In this document: one piece after another, positions 8,501-17,134 of the stretch
Layout: each line of letters opens with the position of its first letter
Position numbering within the stretch: position 1 is the stretch's first letter
Assembly: GCF_000611645.1 (NCBI RefSeq)
Contig: NW_014012642.1
Coordinates: forward strand, 1-17,134
Direction of reading: 5' to 3'
Length of the DNA stretch: 17,134 nt
Source: Monoraphidium neglectum
Taxonomy: Eukaryota; Chlorophyta; Chlorophyceae; Sphaeropleales; Selenastraceae
Translations under genes and position numbers: made by a program
The notes under the pieces: generated by a model
The model's database searches: none
What the model was told of the DNA's origin: nothing
What the model saw: the letters and a program-made list of their open reading frames with translations, nothing else

Positions 8501-11271
8501 CTACCATAGTCGCACCTTCAAGTTGACCTGGCTCTGGCTGCCCTCTCGCGGCACGACGGCGCGCTCCACATAGTTCCGTGCGATCCAAAAGTGGAAGAGC
8601 ACCCAGGTGCCGGCCAGCAGCCCCGCGTTGAGGAACATGTACCAGTCATAGTGCCCCGTCAGCGCGTTGGACGCCAGCCATGGGTCCGCCCCGGTGGCCG
8701 CTGAGACGGCCTGGTTGACAGCGCCGGAGAGGTAGGCGCCGACCGCGATACCGAGCAGCAGGATGGAAGACGACAGGGAGCGCGTGCCCTCTGACACCTG
8801 GTGTTGCGGGGGGTGATATTCATGTTGTTGTCCTCTTGCATACGGATCAACGCCCATACAGGCTTGAGTTGGCTGGTGGGGCTGTGACGTGCGCTGCACG
8901 GCGCAATGCACGCCGCCCCGGCCAGGCCACAAAGGGACCATGTGGGTGGCCGTGCCCATCGGTCGTCTGCAGCGCCCGGCGGCCGGCTGGCTCAAGTGAC
9001 CACCTGCACACACCTGTGTGTACACGATTTCCGTTGCTGCTGCAAAAGCCAGCGTTTCGCTGATGCCCTCCAAAAAGTAGGGGACCACCTGCCCCGTCAC
9101 GACATAGGGTTGGGGTCATTGCGCGATACCGGTGCGGCACGCAGAGCCGTTGTTTTGCATGCAGTAGGGGGAGGGAGCGAGCAGCCGATTCAAAGCAGCT
9201 GATGTGAGTGGTGGCTCGCTCCTCAGCTGCAGCTGAGGGCTGTTTGTTTGAGGCGGAGCCTGGCAGCCGAAGATCTGGGCACCAAGCCCTGCCACTCGTC
9301 AACAATCAATCCCACTCAGCGTGCACAGCCGGCCATGCGGGCGGACCAGGCCTGGCGTGCACCTCGCCCCCGCCCTCGCACTTTGACACGCACAGCCTGC
9401 ACGCTCGGCAGTGTCAGGCGGCTTTCCGGTGGGCACGAGTCCGTCCCCCAAGGGTCGAATGTGTGTCACCAACCCCTCTCACCTGCCACCACACAGAGAT
9501 CGGGACAAAGTAGGGCCCCCTGCCGGGGTTCAGGGTCGGGTCGCTCGCCTTGGCGGCGTCAAAGGTGGCCAGCAGGCCGGTGTCTGCCACCGCCTTGTAG
9601 CGCGCGATCTCCAGGAAACCGGCTGCGGGGGCGAGAGGCGCACGCAGGTCGAGAGTGCACGTTTGAAAATTGAACAAAGGGTGGCGCGCACGAGAGCTTC
9701 TGATCCGGCCAGTCGTTGCCCGTTGGGCAGGCAGGCAGGCGATCATGCAGCTGTCACTGGCAAGCTTGCTGCTACATCACTCGCAGAGAGCGTGCGCGCA
9801 CCCACCAGCAAGCAGCGCAAAGACCTGGAGGAATATGCCAGCACCTGCAGCAAGGGGGGTCGAGACAAAATGATTAGAGGGCGGCAAGCGCGCTCATCAC
9901 GGAACGCATTCAAACCATTTCTCCCCGAAGGGCTCCAAGCGGCACGCAGCCAGCATCCGCGCTAACGAATGCGCGGGGCGGCGCCGCTGCGGCCCGGCAA
10001 TTCAGCGCGGGCACCTAGGCGCTGCATCGGGGTGATGGGCCGCCCCATCCGTGCGAACGCGGGCGCCACCAGCGCATCATAAATCATGACACTGAGCAGC
10101 ATGCCGGCCTGTGTGGTGTGCGGACAACGGCAAGGTATGCCGACAAGATCGGAACCTGCGGCAGCCGCCACAACCCTGAGACCTGGGGCGGTGCTTGCAC
10201 GTGCGCAAGTGACAGGCGGGGAGGCTCTGGCACCTTGCACACTGAGGCGCCTGCCCAACCACCTGCCTGGAGCCGTGCCCGCCTCAAGGCACCCCCCTCG
10301 CCTGACCCTCCCGCCTGCCTGTCCACCCACTCACCCATCCACCCACCCAACCACCCAACCACCCACCCCACCCACCGGGTTTGCAAAAGACAGCGACGCC
10401 GCCGGCACCCGCTCGCCGCGCCCCCCTATCCTCCGGTCCATCGTGTCCCCCGTCAGCGGCAGCAGCGTCGAAACCGGGTCCCGGAAGCACATGAACAGCG
10501 CGGTCACGACCAGGATGGGGCCCAGCCCCATCAGCGCCTTTGTCTCCTCGACTTCTGTCAGGGTGGGCTGGCGCAGCTCTGGGCGGCCGTGGAGCAGTGC
10601 GGCGCGGTCGAGCCAGGGGTACCTTGGGGTGCGGGCCATTCGGTACTCAAGGCCGCCCGCGCCGGGCGGGGGGTCTGGGGGGTTGGAAGAGCAGGGCGGT
10701 GAGGATGGCAATGCAGTGAGCTTGGGAGACACCAAGGTTGGGCATACATCAGAAGTCGGAGTGGAGCTGCACGTCAGAGATACAGGATGCAGGATGCAGG
10801 GCTGTGTTTGGCAAAAAAATGAGGGAGCAGACCGTGCACGGTGATGCGGGGAGGACTCGCAGGCACGCACCGCTGAGCCGTGCGCAGAAGGGGCGCTTGC
10901 TGCGGGACGGACAACTCACCGTAAAGCTCCGTGCCCGCGCCCGGCCTCGGCAGCCCCCGGTTCGTCACCAGGGCGCATTTCAGCACCAAAAAGACGCGCT
11001 TCAGGGGTGAGCCTTCCGGCGGTACGAAGCGGTAGAGCTTAAAGCTGGCGCCGACAATCAGCGTGGCAACCGCAGCACCGAAGAAGACGGTGGGGATGGC
11101 GAAGCCGATGCCGTAGCCTTTGGCCTCTTGAATGGGGGTGATGGCCAGGGCGGCGATGAGGCCGCCCAGGTTGATGGAGCAATAGTACCTTTAGGCAAGG
11201 GATTCAGCCGGAGTGTGTTCAGCCGGTGTGTGTGCGTTCATGTCTTTGCATGTGTGCGCATGCGTGCGAGT

Positions 11272-11309
<38 letters not shown>

Positions 11310-13394
11310 CGGTGTGTGTGTGTGCGGGCGCGTACAAAAATGCACACGTCTGCATGTCTTCACCAACATGGGGGACGCGCTGCTGTAAACATGCCTTAGG
11401 TGCTAGAAGAGGGTCCCTTGGGTCCGGCATAATGGAAATGCGGGTATCAACTGTCAACAAGAGGCACTCGCCACACACCTTACCTGGTTGTGCGCGATGC
11501 ATCTGCCCTCCTTCCTGTCTGATCTGCGGCCTGCCGCGCCCCAACGTCCCCCAATGACTCACCAGATGAAGTACGTCGAGCGCCACCGCCGCTCTATTGG
11601 CCGCTGCTCGTCAAAGTTGTCGGCCCCGAAGCTGCCCACGCACGGCTTGATGCCGCCGCTGCCAAGAGCAATAAGGTACCTGGGGGATTGCATGCAGCGC
11701 CGGCGGTGCGGCGGGCCGCAGTCGGCCGCGGCTCACATACAAGGTGCTGAGGCACCGACTTGAGCCCAAGAGGACGTGAGGGCCAAACCTCTCCGGAAGC
11801 CCGCTGATGTCCTGAGAAGAAAGTGCTCCGACCGCTGAATGAACGCAGCGTGCGACAAGCTTGCGTCCCATCCTGTCTCGCCCTTGTGAAGTGACGCACA
11901 CCTGGGCTGAGTGTGCACGTCCAGGGCAATAACAGGCCCCTGTGCACGGGCATGTTTTCAGGCGCTCACATGAAAGCCCAAAAGGCGGCGATCGTGGGGC
12001 CGTACTCTCCACTCGGCGGCGGCTGCCCTCGGCGTGGCTGCAGGGTCGGCGAGAGGTTGACGCCCGTGATCCCGGCCAAGCCTGCCATGTACACGGCACT
12101 GAACAGCAGGATGGTGCGGAACCTGCGGCAGGGTTTTGCGGGCAGTTGGAGCACAGGTCTTGGTAGAAGAAGTGGGTAGCAGCTGTGGGTAGCAGAAGGG
12201 GATAGCAGAAATGGGTAGCTGAAGGGTCTGGCAGAACCTGCGTCCTGCGTTGCTGCTCGAGGGATTGCGTCTCTTGAGCTGAGTGCTTGGTGACTGTGTG
12301 CAGCTGGATGCGCAGCTACTTTCACTGTGCCGCCGCGACTCTCGGATTCAGCATGGCCGCCGTCCGCCATCGCCCCCGCGCCCGAGCAACGCAATGTGGC
12401 ATGACCCTGTTGCGTTCCCGGCCATGCTGTACCGCACGCGCCTGCCCAAGTAAGCGTCGGCCAGGTAGGCGCCAATGAGGGGTGTCGTAAAGACCATGCC
12501 CTTCCAGATCTGCAGCATCTGGCTCGCGCGTGCCGCGCTGTAGTCCTGTGAGCGGGAGAGGGGGCACCAATGGAGGGGCGAGACGATGGGGGGGGGGGGT
12601 CAGCCAGCTGAGGAGTTGGGATGCCATAAAGCGGTTCAGGCCGCGCACTGGCCTACAGTTCTTGCAGGTGTTTGTAACATTGAGATCCAGTGTTGGTCAT
12701 TGAGGCAGCCAAGGGGGCTGGCGGGGTGGGTTAGAGGCAGGTTTGTTCAGGCGGCCAGCTGGCGGAGGCGGGCCAACACACTGGCTACGTCCAGGAGGCG
12801 GTCACTGTGTGATTGGTAGGCTGAGGGGCCGCACCATGTAACGGACCAGGTACAGTGCAAGGTTGGTCGCCAGGCCGACTGCAAGGGTGAGTCGGCGGCA
12901 ACGGCAGCTGGGTTGCAATGGGGGTGCGCCGACCGCAACGGGGGCAAGCAGTTGCCAGAGCCGCATAGCCAGGATGTCGCTGCGATGGACACTGCAAGCA
13001 TATGCTGCCTGCCCTGCTAGGCCTTGTCGCGAAGGGAAAACAAGGGCACTTGTTGAGCCTCTCACCAAAAGCCAGGCGCTCGCATAGCTCCGTTCCTGCG
13101 GGCGAAGACAGGCGTGGCCGGGCGCAGCGTGGCGCGTGACGGGGTGACGCCGGTGAAATGGTGCGGCCTTGGCTGTCCCCGGTGACTCAACACTGCATGA
13201 TTGCCTATCATAGTGACCCCCTCACCAAGGATGCAGGAGCTCGCAACGAGCAGGTGCCGCTTCCTCCGCACATTCTCTCTCCCGCCGCCTGACGAGCCGG
13301 TGGCCTTGACATCGTCTATTTCTGCATCGGCGGGCCTCCGATCACCAAGCCGCTCCACATCTGTCTCGACGGATCCTGGGTCACCCGCGCCCAT
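8501..13394 (-). CDS. NPF (NRT1/PTR, POT) family proton-coupled transporter
   Basis: Thirteen exons: 13394-13226, 13095-13066, 12878-12835, 12545-12442, 12122-11970, 11679-11563, 11188-10920, 10674-10376, 10108-10015, 9844-9806, 9622-9483, 9088-9014 and 8797-8501 (TAG). They sum to 1830 nt, 609 residues, typical of the family, and every phase agrees. Signatures in order: [19 protein letters not shown] (ExxER proton-coupling motif, Glu59, Glu62, Arg63), [39 protein letters not shown] with [53 protein letters not shown], and a C-terminal helix pair around [20 protein letters not shown]. About twelve membrane helices are expected. The family imports nitrate, di/tripeptides or other small solutes with protons at plasma membrane or internal membranes; the substrate cannot be told from sequence. 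The hydrophilic N-terminus (about 45 residues) is cytosolic by family topology. The intron after exon 4 has a GC donor. Confidence 0.92.
10322..10375. repeat. CCCA-type simple repeat in transporter intron 8
   Basis: Degenerate CCCA/CCAA units on the plus strand, so GGGT/GGTT units on the transcribed sense strand. The run begins right at the 5' splice site of intron 8 (donor GTGGGT at 10375). Confidence 0.8.
11279..11324. repeat. TG/CA microsatellite in transporter intron 6
   Basis: A mostly pure (TG)n tract on the plus strand, flanked by TGCG-rich variants. On the sense strand of the minus-strand transporter gene it reads (CA)n, inside the 374-nt intron 11562-11189. Confidence 0.85.
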
Positions 13395-14897
13395 TGATGT
13401 TTGGTGATTTTGCGGCGCAATGTCGCAGCACTTGAGGTAGATATGACAATAACTGCATGTGAACGGACCCAGAGGCGTGTGGCCCCTGGCCAGCCAAGCA
13501 CTCCTTCCACACTCGTCACCACCAGGGCTGAATGGCTGGTGCGTCAGCGTTCACGCCGCGCACGGTGTGTGTTCCTGCGCCCATGGAAGTTTTGCTGTGG
13601 TAGGGGCAGTACTGCACATATACCGCCATATTGCAAAGCTCGTAGTGAAGAGATTGAAGGCCGCCCCAATGGCTGGTTGGGCTGAGTGCTGACCGCAGGC
13701 GCACACGAACAGGGGGGACCCACAGACCATTCTAGGCGTCCCCGCACGCATACGCACCTGCGAGAGCAAGAGAAAATTCAAGATGTTATACAAAGCTGAA
13801 GTTGCAAGCATGTTTGCACATGGGAGATTCGCATGTGGGTGAGGCAATGTTGTGACAACTGACAAGTCCATGCCCCAACTGGTGCAAACAGCAACTTGGT
13901 AATAGCAACGTGGTGCACTTCGACAGACTACCCTACATGGGCAAGGAAACCCTCATCTCCCTCTGCCAGTCAACGCTACGCAAAGGAGGGCATCAGCCAT
14001 GTGAACGTGCGGGCAGGCTGCTGATTCAAAATCACGCCCGGGTTTGACCAGACAGCTGCTGGTTGCCGGTAGGGTGTACATGCTAACGCTCTCCAAATGG
14101 GAAATTAATTCCTTGGTTTGTCGTGCGCGGGTTCGCTCACTTTTCTGACGTCAACGAATCACAACAGCAGAGGCGTGATGAGAGTCGCACGCCCTTCACC
14201 ATCATGCGGGTCAGTCGGTCGTGACTGGGTTATGCTGGGCACACCATCATGCGTGTCAATGCTGCTATTCAGCTTTGGATGCACTCACACCCCGTTGGCG
14301 TGATTCTCATGTTTGACTTGCAAGTTGGCAACTCATTCAATGAGCCGCCGGTAAACAACATGAGGGCCTCATGGCACGGGGCCCATGAATGTGGTGTACC
14401 GGCGCAGGAAGTCTCATCGCCTTGGCCTTAAGAGTGACGCAGCCAGAGTAAATATGACACAAGCCCCGCTTGGCCGCCAGCTGCTTGGAAGCATAACATG
14501 ACGTCCGCCTGGTACGGTACAAAGAGACGAGGAGTTGATTGCAACAGCCCAGATGTCCAGTCCCTCTGTCTGCCAGCTCAGCCTGACCGACTAGTCCGTC
14601 TCACGGTTGTCCTTTCACTGTGACACTCACACCACGGGCAGCCAGGCGGCCCTCCCTGCCAGCCAGGCACTGGCCAGTGTGCCCAATATGAATGCAGGCT
14701 TGAGTGATGACTGCTCGCCAATCACATATCGTGCGGGCATCATTTGCATGGCTTTGACAGCGTTGATATGGCACATTGGCAACACATATCCTGTTTTGAT
14801 TGCAATTCACCAGTAACTTCGCGAATCCCGCGAGCCTGCCGCAGATCTCTCCCATTGCGGTGTACCGGTAGACCGGTAGTTCATCACGGAAATCAAA
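13395..14897. other. 1.5-kb divergent intergenic region
   Basis: It separates the start codons of the transporter (minus) and the HutX-like gene (plus), so it holds both promoters. No gene or RNA is recognised. An imperfect 17-bp direct repeat (CACCATCATGCG then GTCA) occurs at 14197 and 14242. An ACCGGTAG tandem pair lies at 14864-14879, close to the plus-strand gene. Confidence 0.55.
14864..14879. promoter_or_regulatory. Tandem ACCGGTAG pair before the HutX-like gene
   Basis: ACCGGTAG occurs twice in direct tandem, ending 18 nt before the ATG at 14898. The first copy overlaps the palindrome TACCGGTA (14863-14870), which recurs elsewhere in this window. Whether it is a promoter element, part of the 5' UTR or neutral is not known. 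Confidence 0.3.
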
Positions 14898-15434
14898 ATG
14901 ATTTCGATGCGAAGCAGTAATAGCAATAGTGCACGCAGGAGCTCTGCAACCCACCTATTCAGCACCACCCCCCCAGCGCTCCGCCGCGTCCCGCGGGCCG
15001 CGCCTGGCAGCGCACGCGACGCCACAGCGCCAGCTGCCACAGTGGCCTCGAAGCAGCTGCTCGACGACCTTGCCACTGCGGGGCTCTCGCCCTGCCGCTT
15101 TGTAGTGGTCGGCACCGGGTGCATCCTGGAGTCTGTCGGCGACTGGTCGCCCGTCCGCTACTCGGACTCGGCGGCACGCGGCACGATCGCCACCATCTCA
15201 AACGGCGACAAGTCTTTCGAGGCCCATTTCGTCCTGTCCAAGCTCTCCGAGGCGCGCTTCGCTCTGGTGGACAGGCCGGGCCTCGCGGGGCCCCTGCGCG
15301 TGGTGCGGCTGGTGAACAAGGACGGCGCCGTTGCTATGTCGATCATGCTGCACAAGCCTGGGGACGCGCAGACGGCGGCGTGGGACGCGCTGCGCCAGCG
15401 CTACGGAGACTCCGTGTCCCTTGAGGCGCCGTAG
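14898..15434 (+). CDS. Putative plastid-targeted ChuX/HutX-like heme-utilisation protein
   Basis: An intronless frame of 178 residues. Residues 1-50 are rich in Ser, Ala, Arg and Pro with almost no acidic residues (MISMRSSNSNSARRSS onward), as in chloroplast transit peptides. The rest (about 51-175) reads as a compact alpha/beta domain: KQLLDDLATAG, RFVVVGTGCILESVGDW, GDKSFEAHFVLSKLSEARFA, GPLRVVRLVNKDGAVAMSIM and a final helix AAWDALRQRYG. This order, with a His in the FEAHF strand and a W..L helix at the end, resembles the ChuX/HutX heme-binding/heme-utilisation fold of bacteria, which has relatives in cyanobacteria and algae. The resemblance is weak and from memory; it could be another small plastid protein. 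The ATG at 14898 is the first in the open frame, and an alternative in-frame ATG is three codons on. No TGTAA signal was found downstream. Confidence 0.5.
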   Translation: MISMRSSNSNSARRSSATHLFSTTPPALRRVPRAAPGSARDATAPAATVASKQLLDDLATAGLSPCRFVVVGTGCILESVGDWSPVRYSDSAARGTIATISNGDKSFEAHFVLSKLSEARFALVDRPGLAGPLRVVRLVNKDGAVAMSIMLHKPGDAQTAAWDALRQRYGDSVSLEAP

Positions 15435-16398
15435 GCCGTCGCAACCGCAGCATGCTACAGACATGGTTGAATGGTATGCGACGAATGATGCAGTCGAAGC
15501 GGGCAGTTGATCTGAATGTTGTGAGATTGAGTAACATTATGCACACGGCCTTCCTGTGGCATAGCCACCAGCGGGTGTCGAGGGCAAGCTGATGGTGCAT
15601 TGACTACATTCCCGACAAAGACCAGTCAGAACCCAGAACCTTTGGCAGCATGGCACACAAGCACAGCCATCAAGCATCCATAGCTTTATTGTCATATCAC
15701 CCACAACCATCTAAAAAATCCAGAGTATCACACATCAGCAGAGAAACGGCATGGCTGGTGTGGTGACAGGCGCCAGCGTCCTGGGCTGCCGGATGAAGAG
15801 TGCTATGGTGGATTACCATACAGGATTAGCGTGCTCGAGTTGAGCCATCTTACCGGTACGAAATGTACTTATCACGTTGACACTTTTGTACTACCGGTAC
15901 ATCGCACGAACAGGAGACTACATATAGCATTGTGACAGCGAGATCGCTTGAAAGCGTGACGAAGCACTGCACGAAAGCAAGCTTCAGACACCTGATATAG
16001 ATACCTCTGCGTGACTGCTGCAACGGCCAGCGCCGCGGAGCCCACATCAGGGTCAGCGAGCGAACCAGCCGCTGCAGCGCAGGCGCACAGGCGCTGTCCG
16101 GCCCACCGCAGCTGCCAGCGGCTGCCAACAAAAGCCATCGGCGGCGCGCACCCTGCCGGTCAGTCTACAAGCAGGGCGCCATCAGGGAGCTTGCGGGAAA
16201 ATCATCCATATTGCAGCAGGTCCCAGGGTTGGCCACCAAATAGCATCCGTCTGTTAAGAGAAGGGCACTTGCCTGCCACCCCCAAGCGGCGCCTCGGCAC
16301 CACGCCCGCCGCCGCCAGCAGCAGCGGCGGCAGGGCCAGCGGCAGCAGCAGCAGCAGCGGCAGCAGTAGCAGGCTGGCTGCTGCTCGGCCCTAGCACC
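15435..16398. other. Intergenic region, weak coding signals only
   Basis: This contains the 3' UTR of the HutX-like gene and the promoter of TRAPPC1. Two TACCGGTA palindromes (15851, 15892) are present. A minus-strand AATAAA lies at 15685-15690. A minus-strand frame around 15880-16100 weakly resembles a histone-fold helix pair but could not be built into a gene. Around 16290-16380 the DNA is a GCAGCGGC-type low-complexity tract. Confidence 0.5.
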
Positions 16399-16559
16399 AT
16401 GGTGTGCTTCAACATGTACATCTTTAACCGCCAGGTGGGTCGGTTGCGCCCGCGGCGCCGCCGGGGCAGCTCAGCTCAGTGAGGGCGTGCTCTCCTGCAA
16501 ACAGTGAGATGTTATGTCTCATGAATGCAGCCTGATGATTTTGTGTGTATGCGCTCGTG

Positions 16560-16590
<31 letters not shown>

Positions 16591-16930
16591 GAAGGCACGC
16601 ACACACACACACACACACACACGCACGCACGCACACACGCACGCACACACAGCCACACACACAACACACGCAACACACACACACACACACAACACACGCA
16701 ATACACACACACACGACACACGACACACGCCCACACACCACACACACACACAATATACACACACCATACTTGTGCACGCACGGCATGCAGGGGTCGTGCG
16801 TCCACTACCAAGAATGGTACCGCCCAAAGAGCGTCAAGCAGGGGGCGGGCACGCTGGCGGATGACCAGAAGCAGATGTTTGGGCTCTTCTGGACCCTCTC
16901 AAACTTTGCAGCCACCCTGGACCCCAAGAA
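16399..16930 (+). CDS. TRAPPC1: TRAPP complex subunit TRAPPC1/Bet5, 3'-partial
   Basis: Exon 1 is 16399-16434 and exon 2 is 16791-16930; intron 16435-16790 is GT-AG and joins in phase 0. The 46 complete codons of exon 2 follow MVCFNMYIFNRQ to give GSCVHYQEWYRPK, then ADDQKQMFGLFWTLSNFA and ATLDPK. This is the N-terminus of Bet5/TRAPPC1 (longin-type fold): the short beta strand MYIFNRQG, the hairpin CVHYQEWYR and the helix with MFGLFWTLSNF. TRAPPC1 is a core subunit of TRAPP complexes, the exchange factors for Rab1/Ypt1 in ER-Golgi and Golgi traffic. The start context CACCATGG is strong. Exon 2 ends at a GTGGGC donor in phase 2; no following exon is recognisable up to 17134, so roughly the last two thirds of the protein (family length about 145 residues) lie beyond the window. 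Confidence 0.85.
16559..16770 (+). repeat. CA microsatellite in TRAPPC1 intron 1
   Basis: About 210 nt of almost continuous CA dinucleotides with GCACGCA, ACGACA and AACACA interruptions. It fills much of the 356-nt intron and ends about 20 nt before the acceptor at 16790. The overlapping long frames in several phases (Thr-His or Val-Cys repeats) come from the repeat and are not genes. Confidence 0.92.
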
Positions 16931-17134
16931 GTGGGCCAAGGGATGGGATCATAATTAGCTCCCGCCTGCTGCCGTGGACAACCCTGTCCAAATAGCGAGC
17001 TTGGCTGCGGGGTCCTGCCCAGCCACTGCATTTGCAGTTGAAGGGACGTCAAGGCGCAACCAGGATTGCATCCCTTGAGCTGCGCTGCGCCCTCGACTGG
17101 CTGCCCTCCCTCGCTGCTCTGCCCAATGCGCGCG
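16931..17134 (+). other. Probable TRAPPC1 intron 2, start
   Basis: Begins with the GTGGGC donor after exon 2. No frame in this stretch resembles the next TRAPPC1 block, so it is taken as intron running out of the window. Confidence 0.5.

Noticed and set aside
9408..9965. 184-residue plus-strand frame
   Set aside because: It overlaps transporter exons 10 and 11 and their introns in antisense and has no recognisable features.
16011..16394. 127-residue plus-strand Ala/Ser-rich frame upstream of TRAPPC1
   Set aside because: It is low-complexity, made of GCAGCGGC-type repeats, and ends just before the TRAPPC1 start; more likely promoter or 5' UTR.
16512..16995. Several long overlapping frames of Thr-His and Val-Cys repeats on both strands
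   Set aside because: They are translations of the CA microsatellite; only the final part of one frame (from 16791) is a real TRAPPC1 exon.
1..17134. CRISPR arrays, insertion sequences, phage or viral genes, tRNA and rRNA
   Set aside because: None was seen. Repeats are simple microsatellites or short duplications, and the gene structures are ordinary spliced nuclear genes.

Overview
The window is eukaryotic nuclear DNA, most likely from a chlorophyte green alga. It is GC-rich. Genes are cut into many exons by introns of roughly 65-400 nt with GT-AG ends. Proteins carry long Ala/Gly/Gln-rich linkers encoded by trinucleotide runs. Two products start with Ser/Ala/Arg-rich, transit-peptide-like leaders. 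TGTAA motifs, the usual green-algal poly(A) signal, follow two genes. Every family named is a eukaryotic one. The species cannot be told from the sequence. All exon joins were read by eye from splice motifs, reading-frame phase and family similarity; no search or transcript was used.

Layout: (1) 1-1242 +, 3' part of a GID8-like CTLH/CRA subunit of the CTLH E3 ligase. (2) 1762-4507 -, a four-exon gene that joins a class I glutamine amidotransferase-like domain in frame to a BLOC-1 subunit 2 (BLOS2)-like coiled coil. (3) 5020-6701 -, a five-exon TVP38/TMEM64 (VTT/SNARE-associated) membrane protein. (4) 6702-8500, 1.8 kb without a recognisable gene. (5) 8501-13394 -, a 13-exon, 609-residue proton-coupled transporter of the NPF (NRT1/PTR, POT) family. 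(6) 13395-14897, 1.5 kb divergent intergenic region. (7) 14898-15434 +, an intronless, probably plastid-targeted protein resembling ChuX/HutX heme-utilisation proteins. (8) 15435-16398, apparently gene-poor, with a weak minus-strand histone-fold-like reading frame. (9) 16399 to beyond the window +, the 5' part of the TRAPP subunit TRAPPC1/Bet5, whose first intron holds a long CA microsatellite.

The genes do not form an operon or an obvious pathway. Three of the six (BLOS2-like part, TVP38/TMEM64, TRAPPC1) belong to families known in membrane trafficking, but this could be chance. The most unusual item is the amidotransferase-BLOS2 fusion. Others are a 30-nt microexon that carries the whole proton-coupling motif of the transporter, a GC-AG intron in the same gene, and five copies of the palindrome TACCGGTA confined to non-coding DNA.
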